DNA of 64,000 bases from Cloeon dipterum (Eukaryota; Arthropoda; Insecta; Ephemeroptera; Baetidae), in the NCBI RefSeq assembly GCF_949628265.1, contig NC_088786.1, positions 28,231,681 to 28,295,680 of the forward strand. The letters are read 5' to 3'. Numbering within the stretch: the first letter of the stretch is position 1; each line of letters opens with the position of its first letter. The position numbers were made by a program, and so were the translations under genes. Below the pieces are notes generated by a model that worked only from the letters and a program-made list of their open reading frames with translations, was not told the origin of the DNA and searched no databases. Of this stretch, positions 13,424 through 26,673 are shown one piece after another.

Positions 13424-14269
13424 GCCCCTTTTCACAACCGCGGTGCTTCACTCGGCGCCAAGTAGTATTTTCTGACTCTGCAGAGTGTGCGGCAACTCTG
13501 GGTGCACAGGACTCTTGTTGTACAGTGTTTAAATTTTACAACCCTCGGCGCAAAACAGGTATCCTCTAGAGGAGGCAAAACACTCCCTCCAGAACTGTGT
13601 AATATATATAATAGACTACCATCCATTAATTCTTGACGCAATTGTAAGTACTTCGCACAGCCAGCCAGTAAATTATTGCTTTTAGATTTGCAACGAATAT
13701 AGTTTCAACAGTGATTTTAATTGTAAACGACTTTGGCATTACACAAGTTAAGAAGTAGATCCCATCCCCCATGCATTCAGTGATGTTATTCTTCAAGCCA
13801 CTTGGATTTTGTGCCATACTTTGACAAGGCCAAATTGTACGTAAAATCTCATTGCGCAATCCTGAACGAAATTTTAATACGCTCACATAGCATCTCCATT
13901 GATTGCATGCCAAGCTCAATAATATTTAATTTAGACGCGTGTGATGAGAGTGCAAGTTAGTATTTTTCCGGTAGTTGATGATTATAATTTAACCGAATTG
14001 ACATGCAACGAGATACTCTCATATTATATTATTCTACTCAAGGATCAGAAAATAACATAATATTGGTTACTTACTGCATGTATGTGATAATAGCGAGATA
14101 TGAATGTACTTTTGTTTGTTAAAACAATTTTAAACTGTGCAAAAGCATTGTGCATCTAGTTATTTTGAATAAATGTTTCATTGATAAAAAAACTGTCGTT
14201 TTACTGGATAACAATGACAATTTAATTACTAAAATTTACAACGAACCTCTTTATGTACAAGGGCTATAC
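13424..14269. other. 3' UTRs of the convergent DOMON and NDUFB6 genes
   Basis: This 846-base gap lies between the TGA of the DOMON gene (+) and the TAA of NDUFB6 (-). It probably holds both 3' ends. An AATAAA on the + strand at 14168-14173 would give the DOMON transcript a 3' UTR of about 760 bases. On the - strand an ATTAAA at 14221-14226 lies about 45 bases after the NDUFB6 stop. If both are used, the two transcripts end within tens of bases of each other. No coding exon is supported here. Confidence 0.6.
14168..14173 (+). terminator. Poly(A) signal AATAAA, DOMON gene
   Basis: A perfect AATAAA hexamer about 750 bases after the DOMON gene stop codon, in the right orientation, with no further + strand gene nearby. 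The cleavage site itself cannot be seen. Confidence 0.55.
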
Positions 14270-15102
14270 TTAAATGGGCGAGTTTTTGAAGTTCCTATTG
14301 TTGTAGTCCCACGGGGTGCTGCGGGTTGGCCTATTTTCATAGCCAGGCTCTCCCTTGAGCACAGCTTTGTCTGAATGCGTGACATTGAATCCTCCCTTGC
14401 GGGTCCAGTCCTTAAAAAGCACAAAAGTGAATAGGGAATTGGGCATAGGGGTGTCGGCCTTACATTGCTGTTATACTTCAGGTTGTAAACCACGCCAAGA
14501 ATGAGGGCGTAGCCGAGAAGAAATTTGCCTGAGTAGTACCGCAAAGATTGAGCTCTCTGCTGGCCCTATTGATCGAAAAATTCACAAATTAAAATCAGAA
14601 TCGATTTTACCACACAAAATTTCTGATTGTGAGAATAGCAAAGTAACATGATTTTAGGTCCACAATTTTTGTTTCTCACCTCTGGTTGCGAATTCATTAA
14701 ATTGAGATCAATTTCAAGGGTTTCTCATCATACATCATTTAGTTACAAAAAGTTCAAAATTCCTCTTAAACTTGTATTTTTCATCAATCGGTAACGCTAG
14801 TGGAGTAAAAGAATAAATATACTCTTGCTTACAATAGCAGGAATGAGGGCCTTGCAGATGGTGTCCAAGGGCCAGCGGTACATTCTCCTGATGGGGTTAA
14901 GCAGCTCATTTTGCAGCTCAGGCACAAACCTTGGCTCATTTGGGGAAAGGTGCTGGTCCTTCAGCCACTGGGCTCGCCAAGCTCTTTCGGCATCTGTCAT
15001 ACCAACCAGGCGTTCCCTTTCGCTGACCATGCGGCCCGCGATTGGGAACGCGTTCGGGTAAATATTCTGCGGTGCATTCTTCGGTATCGCTCCGCCTCCC
15101 AT
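14270..15102 (-). CDS. NDUFB6: NADH dehydrogenase 1 beta subcomplex subunit 6 (complex I B17)
   Basis: Three exons on the minus strand, 15102-14833, 14565-14464 and 14410-14270, with phase 0 junctions, encode 170 residues. This is close to the usual insect length. NDUFB6 is an accessory subunit of mitochondrial complex I in the membrane arm on the inner membrane. Recognition rests on the N-terminal signature AGRMVSERERLVGM, then AERAWRAQWLKDQ, then NPIRRMYRWPLD. The single membrane segment is in exon 2 (YYSGKFLLGYALILGVVYNL), followed by the matrix-type tail with DWTRKGGFNV and GEPGYE. The start MGGGAIP is the only in-frame ATG upstream of the conserved block. There is no classical presequence, as expected for this subunit. 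The gene converges on the DOMON gene. Confidence 0.95.
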
Positions 15103-17357
15103 TTTTGGACTGGTCTGCGAAATTGTATTATATTATTGGTCGCATGTTAATTGAAGAAGAAGTATGTATTTAGTTTATGTTCCCGCTTCCCGCATTCATT
15201 TGAGATAGCCATTGGAAAAATATCCGAATTAATAATGATAAATTACAAATGACAAATGACCTCCGTCAAGAAAATAATGTGAAGTTTGTCTGGAGCTGGC
15301 ACATATTTTTATCTTTTGAAGATTGGACAATCTTTGGAATAGATTTTGCTTAAGTAGAATATGCAAGGAATCCCTTGATTTACAAAAATATTAGCACACC
15401 TCAACAAAATGATTGGATTTTATAATAAAAAAGAGTAAAATACAAGAAAAAGACCTTCTGTTTTTCTCTCAAAATTCAGCTAGCTGAAGACACAGTTTGA
15501 GCAACATAACAGATCCAGTTTCACCGCTGCAATTGGATTACCGATACCAACAAAACAGTAGTAACTGGCGCCTGGCGGGTGTTCTGCCTTTCTTTGTATG
15601 TATAGTAACGTTTTGTAACATGAAAATAGTACGTATAATATGTATAACTATGGAAGAATAAATCGACCATTCTTCATTGAAAATAGTCGTTTTTTTACTC
15701 TTGCCAAGTATAGGTATATTCATATAAATAAAAATGTTACAAAAAACAATTGCTTGAGTGCCACGTGCCACATTCAATTATTATTATTAAAATAATATTA
15801 ATATTTTAAAGCAAATATAAAGCGAATGATAATTTGAACGATCTATAGCTATAACTTATGTGAAATCAAACTTAATGGACTATACCACAAGTAGTGTTGT
15901 TTTAAATTTTGATTATTTAAATTGAAGCAACTCGCTTTTTGAACATAACATAATTATACTTACGCTATCTTATCAAATATTTTGAGTATTTTTCCTAATA
16001 TTTTTAAAATAGAAAGCTTAAAATTACTACGTCTAAAGTCCAGGAATTTGAATAATATACAATGATTGTACAATGTTACAATGGTTATATTAAAAAATCG
16101 TAATTACTAGTTATACACTGAGATGTATGGAAAGAAGCCAACTGAAAACGCGATGATAGCAACCACTCATGGATGAGATTACCACCCGGTTGTAGTGTTG
16201 ACAAGACGACGCATACGCCTGGAAATAAAAAAAGGAAAGCCTTGGTTACAATTGAGCTGCAATAGAGAGCAGAAGTAGATGTCAAGCAGCGAATTTTGCC
16301 CTTAATCCGACCAAACACAACAAGTAAGCCACAAAGGAGGTGTACAGGGTGAAGGGGGAGAATAAACTTGCTGTTGAGCACCTGCTCTCAGTCAGAGAAA
16401 CTTGCGAACATAGCTGGGGAGCGTTACATTTGCGCGTCTGGGGCTGGGCTGGCTCATAGTCGCCCTGCGTCGCACAGACCTACCAACAAGTTGTTCGCCA
16501 CTTTTTTATTTTAAATATTCCACCAAAACAAAACGCTTTGCTCGACCCCAATGAAGCTGTTTCGATTTGGAAGCTAAAAAGAAGTAGGCATGAAACGTGA
16601 AGAACGTCGAAGAGGAACTGCGAGAAAATTTGGATTTGGAGGAAAAATTTTGCGACAGACAAGCACAGGGATCAGTTCAATCAATGGAGTACCTCATAAA
16701 TTGGCAATTAAATATTTGCGTCTTTTTAGCCAATCCAGGAGGGAAGATGGTGGGAACATGAATCGGGCCAACCCAAATGTCAAATATAAATATTTTAATT
16801 TTTAACTGTGCAGAAAACTTGCATTATGACAGTAAACAGAAGGACTGGAACTAAAGAGCGGAGATGCGCCTTACAAACCACGATTATTTAATGCGGATCA
16901 AAAGTGTGTTCCAAATATGACAATTATTAATTTAAATGATGAAAAATCATTTTGGAACGAAATTATCCAATTAACTATTAAATTACGAAATTTCCCACTT
17001 CTTTCGTAGCCTTAATTTAAGGCAATGGGCACTGTAATTTAGATTAGAGGATTTATGAGTTTTTTTTAACTTCTTTAAGGAGTAATGTTGTTAATAATCA
17101 TCGTTGAATCGGAAATATGCAGGAGTGACAAGCCGCCACTATCCCAGAACTGTTAAGTAGTGCCAGACACTGTTTTGAACTTTTAAATAACAACTTCTGA
17201 CCGACAAGTCTGGTCCACTCCTTATACTCTCCTTAGCCTTGTTGTGCTGCCTCAAATATCTTCTGTTAATTGCAAGTTTTCTGAACAACAAGATGTAGGC
17301 ATGGCTACTTAAAATTTCCAGTCTGAGGGTGCGGCTCTTTCAAGTTATGTAATGGGT
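15103..17357. other. Gap between NDUFB6 and Snr1: promoter and 3' UTR
   Basis: This 2.25-kb AT-rich stretch lies upstream of NDUFB6 and downstream of Snr1, both minus-strand genes, so it should hold the NDUFB6 promoter on its left and the Snr1 3' UTR on its right. Short open frames (for example near 16085-16381 and 16480-16662, minus strand) show no family resemblance and no codon bias, so I do not call them genes. No conserved structure is obvious. Confidence 0.55.
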
Positions 17358-19274
17358 TCATTTGGGGCTGCCATCAATTGCTGCCCTTGCTGGCAACTCC
17401 CAGAATACCGTGAAAAAGACTTGCCTTGTATTTCTGTCCTGGTCCCTAATCTTCTTCTCCATCTCAGCGTCAGTGAGGGTTTCGAGGAATGGTGCCCATT
17501 GATCAGCGTCAGACTGTGACCTGAACGGCGCGTCGACAGTGCTCAGCGGCGCCTCACTGAAGGCGTAAGTGCGCTGGTGCCAGCTGAGCTGACCCCTGAT
17601 ACTGTACGCAATTGCAGTGACAAACTCTCCGCCAAGACCCAGTTCAGCGCAAAGCTTCATGGCGAACGTCTCGGGGTTGTTCTCCTTCTCGCTCATGTCC
17701 CACTCAACCTGGTCCACCAACGACGTGTTGCCAACGTGGATGTTAAGCTAAGAGGTTCAGAGTTGATTATTAAATAATTCAAATTAAATTTTAATGAATA
17801 CTCGAAACACATTAGCTGAGTGTTTTTTACCTTGATTAGCACTCGCTGGTCAGGGTGCTCCTCTAAAATTGGTTGCTCAGCAGGGAAAGCGTCAATTTGC
17901 TGCCTGATGGCCTGCGCCACAGCAGGGACAAAAGCAATCGGGTTCAGATCCAGGTCATCACATAGGATCTCGGCGAATTGCTCTGGAGTTATTAAAGTTT
18001 CTATGGACAAAGAACGTGTTGTTAATACTGAATAAAACTTTCATAAATTCCAACTTTTACCATTCTTGTTCCATGTGAAAGTGTCTCTCAGCTTCTGACC
18101 CTCAATTTCCATGTCCAGTCTAACTGGCACTAATAGCTCTGTCTGGCAAGAATTTTCATAGATAGCATTGGGGTCGGTGTCATCAAAACTGCATTTAAAC
18201 CAAATTATGATAAATCCCATACAACATTTTCCTTAATCTTACCAGAGTGGAAAGGTGCGCACTTTCTTGTTGCTCACCCTATTGCGGTTGATAGGAGTTG
18301 CTTGAGGCACAGCATCCAAGTGCGAGCTGTTTGGCAAAGCAGGTGCCCAGTTGGTGCTCTTTCGAGTTTTGTTTTCCCTGCAACAAGGAGTTAGAATTAA
18401 AAACCGCTCAAAGGCAGCAAATTTAACAATTTGATTTTTACAACTTTCTCTCTAAAAAATAAAAAAAATCATGTTTGCGGAGCCTAGCAGGACTAGATTC
18501 CTGGAGAATGCTTTGGTTTATAGTCTCCCTATTGAATACATCTGTGCTGTGCCCTTAGGGGCCACTTGAAGAGGTCAGCACCTCAACCGTCCCCATTAAG
18601 TCACCGCAAAAGGCATCACTAATATTTATATACAAAAAAATTAATCCAACAAATTGCACTGGCTAAGAATATCAAGCATTACATAAAATGCATTGCAGTT
18701 AATTTAATGTGCAATCTTTGACCACCATTATTTTATTTACACTACACTGCTTGGCACAGTGGTGGTATTCTTATGACAAAAACGAAGAGTGAAAGTGAGC
18801 GAGAAGTGGTACAATGAGCAGGGTGTGTTTTGGTTGTTTACCTGGGTGTTGGGGGCTCTGCAGACGAGTGAACTGAGACGGCTTTGTACTTATCATCATT
18901 ACCCTCAATAATGTCCTCGACTTCACAGGCCTTCAGTAGGGAAACGCTTGATGCCAAAACGTGTTGACTTAAGCCTAAAAATAATTGAGCTCACAAATTT
19001 CCATCAGGAGACAATTTTAAATTCCAAACCTAGTTCAACTAATTTTTTTCTCTCTTCATTTGATATTGTCCTCCTGTACATTCCAGGGTATTTTTTGTAC
19101 AGAGATCCTCTGAACAAACGGAGGTAGTTGCCCACCTATAAAAATATGAATGATTACACAACTCAGATTTGAAAGAAGCCCAAAATATTTTACCTCCGAG
19201 CCAATGCAGTAGAATTCTCCATTCTCTTCCAGCTGGAAGCTTATGGGTTTGTCACCGTACGTGCGAAGAGACAT
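17358..19274 (-). CDS. Snr1: SNF5/SMARCB1 subunit of the SWI/SNF (Brahma) complex
   Basis: Seven coding exons on the minus strand: 19274-19194, 19135-19030, 18974-18842, 18377-18243, 18188-18061, 18000-17831 and 17747-17358. All junction phases agree and give 380 residues, against about 370-385 in the family. The protein is a core subunit of the nuclear SWI/SNF chromatin remodelers. Seen in order: the N-terminal winged-helix-type domain ([20 protein letters not shown], then [10 protein letters not shown]); a linker with KVRTFPLCFDDTDP; and the two SNF5 repeats ([20 protein letters not shown] with [12 protein letters not shown], then [18 protein letters not shown] with [20 protein letters not shown]). 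The C-terminus is odd: after [11 protein letters not shown] the usual RMRRLANT-type tail is absent and the frame reads [26 protein letters not shown] intron or an unseen last exon could explain this. Confidence 0.96.
18474..18610. ncRNA. Possible structured RNA in a Snr1 intron
   Basis: A GC-richer island lies in the AT-rich intron between Snr1 exons 3 and 4. It is bounded by complementary ends TTTGCGG (18474-18480) and CCGCAAA (18604-18610). Inside are three local stems: CTAG/CTAG (18484-18487 with 18493-18496), GGAGA/TCTCC (18503-18507 with 18524-18528) and GTGCTG/CAGCAC (18544-18549 with 18576-18581). The last encloses GCCC/GGGC with a four-base loop. I recognise no known snoRNA or snRNA box in it. 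It could be an intronic RNA, a small degenerate element with inverted ends, or chance pairing. The strand is undecided. Confidence 0.25.
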
Positions 19275-19282
19275 TTTTTGAT

Positions 19283-20156
19283 CTGAAATTAAAATTAGAA
19301 TGTGAATAATAAGAAATTTTCATTGCCATTTAAGAATTTAAATTATCGTAGATAAAAAGAAAAACAATGCGTTCAAATGCCGGCTCTTACCTTAGAGAGC
19401 GGTGCTGTTATTTCTGGCCCGCTGCTTTCCACGAGGAGGAAGGGAAATATGTAGATTTTCTCCTTAATACGAAATTATTCAATAATCGCTGAACCGCACT
19501 CAACACTGCAGAACTTGGAAAGGAATCAGGAATCTCGATGAAGAAGCCTAGATATAAACAAACACGTCAAAGCAACAACGGGCTGCTGGCTGGCTGCTTT
19601 GAGTGCTTTGCTACAGTACAGGAGAGGCGATTGGCGGAGAGCGGAGCAAAGCAAAAATGACGCTTTATTCCCTTTATGGGATAGGATGAAGAAGTTAAGC
19701 AATGAGAATGAAATTTCGAGTCACAATTTTTAGCTTTGGTTATTATTGACTTTCATACATGTAAAATATAAATAAGTATCTCTAAAAACATCAATTTTGA
19801 TGTTTAAGTGACAAAATTTGGTAATACCAACTAGTATTAATTTACTCAGATACATAACTTAAATCCTTTTTGCACTACCTAATTTCTTTTGGTCGATGGG
19901 CCGAGGCCAGCCGATGCCATACTGTAAGTGCGATAGCCGGCGGAGGTGCACGATTGATCGACAAGGGGGCTAGCAAAAAGACACGACTTTGAAGAGTTTG
20001 AAGGTGTCCCACTTGCTGCTGCTCGGCATCCCCTCCCACACATTCCTAAAACAAAATTCAGATGTGTGCGTAGGATCAATCTTTCGTCGCGTCCTTTCGT
20101 TAGTCAGGTTGTCCGATTTGTGCTGATTTTTCGAGGCTCGGCCAGTCGTGGACACC
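19283..20156. promoter_or_regulatory. Shared divergent promoter region of Snr1 and p38
   Basis: The start codons of Snr1 (-) and p38 (+) are 882 bases apart, head to head. Part of the space is 5' UTR. On the minus strand a consensus donor (AAG then GTAAGAG) at 19390 pairs with an acceptor just before 19282, so Snr1 has a non-coding first exon ending at 19391, probably beginning near 19500-19600. On the plus strand the p38 leader should begin between about 19900 and 20100. No TATA box is evident. Two broadly expressed genes sharing such a region suggests a bidirectional promoter, which is inference. Confidence 0.55.
19391..19520 (-). other. Snr1: Non-coding first exon of Snr1 (5' UTR)
   Basis: A strong minus-strand donor, AAG followed by GTAAGAG, ends this exon at 19391. 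The matching acceptor is the TTTCAG just before 19282, eight bases upstream of the Snr1 ATG. The upstream limit is a guess because transcription starts cannot be read from sequence. Confidence 0.55.
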
Positions 20157-22868
<2,712 letters not shown>

Positions 22869-25800
22869 ATTAACAATTAGGACACGCGTCCAGTGAAATG
22901 CCTATACGGCTTATTTGTTCGTTTTTTCCTGTTGATTCCCCGATAAGACCGATTTTTTTTTACTCGAACGCAAAGTCGCAGCGTCACTACTAAGGTAGGC
23001 GAAAAGCAGAGTTTGTGAACTTAGAAAAATTATAATTAGCGATCGCAGGAGGTGCTAGTGTTAGGTTGAATTTTTATTTTAATGCACATGTGCCATCATG
23101 TCACTTTATAGTGGGCAGTACAAAGTACTTAAATTACCGCCAGCGCCTCCCAGCAGTTGCATTAAGCAGTATTGAAAGTGGATAGCTTTTGGATTCACTC
23201 TGAGTGAACAAACACGAATTGGTTACTCTAAAAATTGTTTTTCTATTGGCCGTTTATTATTTGAACTAACAGAGCTGATGAATTGTGAGAGCATCATGTG
23301 AAAAATGCACAAGGTTGATTAAAGCCTTCAAGAAAAATACAGCTATTTTTAAATAATTTGTTTTTAACTTTTATATTTTGCATTGCGCGCGGTTATGGTA
23401 GTTGCCACTCCTCAATTTGTTATAAACTATTTTCTTAACCTGAATATTACAAATTACAAAGAATGGAAAGAAACAATAAATTTTAACAATCTTGAAACAA
23501 AGCAGTGTGTGTTATTTACTTTGGAGTACCGTAAGATAAGAAAAACGTGCTATCTGCTTTTACACCTCACCCCCACCGCAAAATATTCCAAACATGTTAG
23601 ACCTAACTCAATAATTGTCGTTTGCCATTTGCAGCAATAATTTTTACTCGAGTTTTAGGAGCACTGGAATTTCGTAAGAAATCTTTCATAAGTTCATAAT
23701 CACCTAAAATTTGACTAAGCACAAGAAAATGACTAAAATCCTGTAACAAAGAGAATTGATTTCATTTTAATTCCCCATGACAATGGAAATTAACGCAAAC
23801 GTCGTGGTTAATATTTGCTAATCACGGTTGGCAGTAAAACGTTTCTGATTGAAACTCTTGTTGATCCTAAAATCGACCAGGAGTGAATTATGGCGTCAAA
23901 ACCAGATAAAGATAATCCTTTCATGATATATTGTCGCGCCTATTGCACCTTGCATTCCTTTTATTAAATTAAAAAGGTTCAACTAAGGAAATGACCTAGT
24001 AATATGGATTGTGCTGCAAACAGAACTGGTCCTACCAAGAAAGAGATGAAAGGCGTTTAGGGAATTGCTTTTAAGGTGTGATATTAGAGCGTCGCAAGCA
24101 CTCACGCTGATTGTGTATACAATATATCTTATTCTTTCTCGTCGGCGACACGACCCACTAAACGGAGCGGGCGAGAGAGCAAGAGCACAGGCGAAAATCG
24201 AGAGTTTGCGCGCTGCGGCCGCAGGTCGATGCTGTCTGCGGCGATAGTGACAGAATGCGGGCCGCGAGAGCAGCTCCAAGCACCGCCTAGACTTCTCTGC
24301 CCGCGGGGGCAGACCGACCCCCTCGCCCGGACCAGCATCTTAGCCGACCTTGACACAACTGCGCCAAATAAAAAAAGGCACCGCTCTTATCACAGTGAGT
24401 CTAATCTTTAAGTTATTTATTTTCTGCATCAGTGTGGTAGTAGGGTTTCTCGCGGTTTATTTTTACCAATGTGAGAGAGTGAGTAAGGTTTCCTGCCTGT
24501 CTTAAAAAAAATAAACTACTCTATCTGGTCCCCTTTTACGCTCTAATTTAGTCAGTTGCATTTTGATCCAAATGGCTTGAGTTGCTCGCAAAGCTCTTTT
24601 CGCGAAGCCCTTTCTTGTGCGTTAGCTAACAAATGAGCCAGCTGCTGGTTGTGTGTGATGGCTCGTCACGCGAATTTGGAGTCTAACCGTAACAGTATCT
24701 ACTCTCTTTCAGCTGCCCGATGCACCGTAAGGCTGAGTTTGTGCCGCTCTTCTGCCCAAGGAGCAGCACGCGAGAGAGTCGATTTTGCCTTGGCGCTCTC
24801 TCGATCGCGACGACTCTCGCCAGCGCCGACTGACAGATCGAGCTCGCTAAATTGCCCTGTTTAAATTAATACATAGCTTGTGTTGCTCGAAATGAAGATC
24901 AGATGACCACAGCCGCTGCTTAGGTAAGCAACAAATAATACTGTTTTACCGCGTGCGGGTAATCATTGATTATCTATTAATTGCGCTGCCTGTTAATTGC
25001 TAGCGCTCAATTAATTACTGTAAAGGGCTACAACTGTGCAAATTGTGTTTAATGGCAAACATTTATTTCTCAGCGAAAGCGTCGGTGATTTTTAATTACT
25101 CGATGCGTGATTTCCACCAAATAATTTGTGATATTAGTTGAACAAACATTTGAGAAAGTAAAAGAGGTCATCACACATTTTTGCTAATCCTGAAAGAAGT
25201 ACTATATATATCACAAAATTAGAAAATTAAATATATCTAGCACAGCCTCAATAAAAATCCATGGCAGTTGCCAAATACCAAAATAATTTCAAGAGCATCA
25301 TATGTAGTTTAGCGGAAACTTTGGTAGAATAGGTCACAATTCTTCGGTTAACTCTGTAAGAGATTAATTTAGAAACACACAATGTGTTAGGGTGATTTTT
25401 AATCCTATTAACTATGCTTGCTCATCATGATGCACGTCTATCAAGTAGGTGTATTCGTGGCGAGGAATTATTATTTAGTATAAATTAGAACATGTTTATA
25501 CTCATGAAAATGTTTTAAAAATCTCGATCTTTCAAAAGGAAACTGGTAGCAAAAATGTTACGGATTAAATATTTTTTATAATATAGCCTAAATTTTATAC
25601 ACACATAAGTAAATAACCACATATTTAAAAGATAACATAATTAATTAGAAATGGTACACATGCTAAAACGTACGCAGGTCATTCAGATTCCTATCTGATA
25701 GTACATTGAGATAGTTAGAACGCAATTCAACTGAAATTCTGCCTCAGGCCGGAAATACGTGGATTGTTGCCATGCTTGGAGGATTTGCATCATCAAATAA

Positions 25801-26673
25801 AATTTGTCTTGTAAATAATCAAATTCCAAAAATATAATCTTAAAAGCTAACTTTAGTTGCACATTTCATATGTGTATTCGCCTTAATCAATAGGCATTGA
25901 TGGTTTTACATGCATTTTTTTTAATTTTGAACTCGTTTCAAGTGACTATTGAAACCATATGTGCCCAGAGAAACAAAAATTATTATGTTTTTTTTAGGAA
26001 TATTGTTAATGTAAAATATAATATTTAGTTAAGAAACGAATGGCTTTCTGAAACGGGCGTTGAACCCAGATATTTAAAAATGTCGATAATACACAGCGAT
26101 GCTTGAGTAGCGCTTTTTCTACGAGTTTTAAATTTAGCACCCGGAATCACTTTCATTCAAAAGAAAGTGCAAAACATACAGGTTTGTATTGAATTTGACC
26201 AGTCATTCTCGTCAAGTGCAGATTGCTAGTAATCGAAAATTTCGTACACCTGCTTGTACTTTCTCCACCACTCGAAAAATGAACGTTCTAGAGTTTGAAA
26301 AATGTGTGTCTCGCCGCACTAAATAAATTGACACACGTGCTTGTTCTAACGCTTTTTATAGATATTCTTCGTTGTGGTTTATTCCGTTTATACAATAAAA
26401 CTAATGCCTAATGTCAAGCTGCACTATCTGGTTTTCCTTGAAAGCAGAGTCTATCCACCTCTCCTTGTTGACGCGCATTTGATCAGGTACATGTGGACCC
26501 TGAGACCCCTCTATGGTAAATCATTACATTTTTTTGCGTTCCGCGGGAATTCCCCATATAGAAGGTCGATATATATACCTTTAAGTATAACCAAGATTGT
26601 ACACTGGTCGCCAGCTCTCTGGCCTGTGAGCGGAATCGAAAATTTAAAATTTTTCCCTTTGATGACGGGCAGA
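22869..26673. other. p38 3' UTR and upstream region of the first ABCG gene
   Basis: The left part should be p38 3' UTR; an ATTAAA at 23318-23323 is a plausible poly(A) signal. The stretch 24100-24930 is richer in GC and GAGA-type runs than its surroundings and looks like a promoter or 5' UTR region. The rest, to the ATG at 26674, is AT-rich and looks like intron. An open frame continues upstream of 26674 to about 26374, but its residues do not resemble an ABCG N-terminus, and an AG at 26671-26672 could be a splice acceptor just before the ATG. Confidence 0.5.
24713..24923 (+). other. Possible non-coding 5' exon of the first ABCG gene
   Basis: The segment is bounded by a good acceptor (CTCTCTTTCAG) and a good donor (TTAG then GTAAGC). 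It has no long frame that joins the ABCG reading frame, so it would be 5' UTR spliced to the exon holding the ATG at 26674. This is inferred from splice signals and position only. Confidence 0.35.

Noticed and set aside
16085-16381. Minus-strand open frame of 98 codons with hydrophobic stretches.
   Set aside because: No family resemblance, AT-driven composition and no splice support.
16480-16662. Minus-strand frame ending KIKKWRTTCW, superficially like the end of an Snr1 protein.
   Set aside because: The match is only by general character, the frame is open far upstream without an acceptor in the right phase, and it is about 900 bases beyond the last Snr1 exon.
26374-26673. Upstream extension of the first ABCG frame by about 100 codons.
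   Set aside because: The residues do not look like an ABCG N-terminus, there is a plausible acceptor just before ATG 26674, and the sister gene has a short acidic N-terminus.
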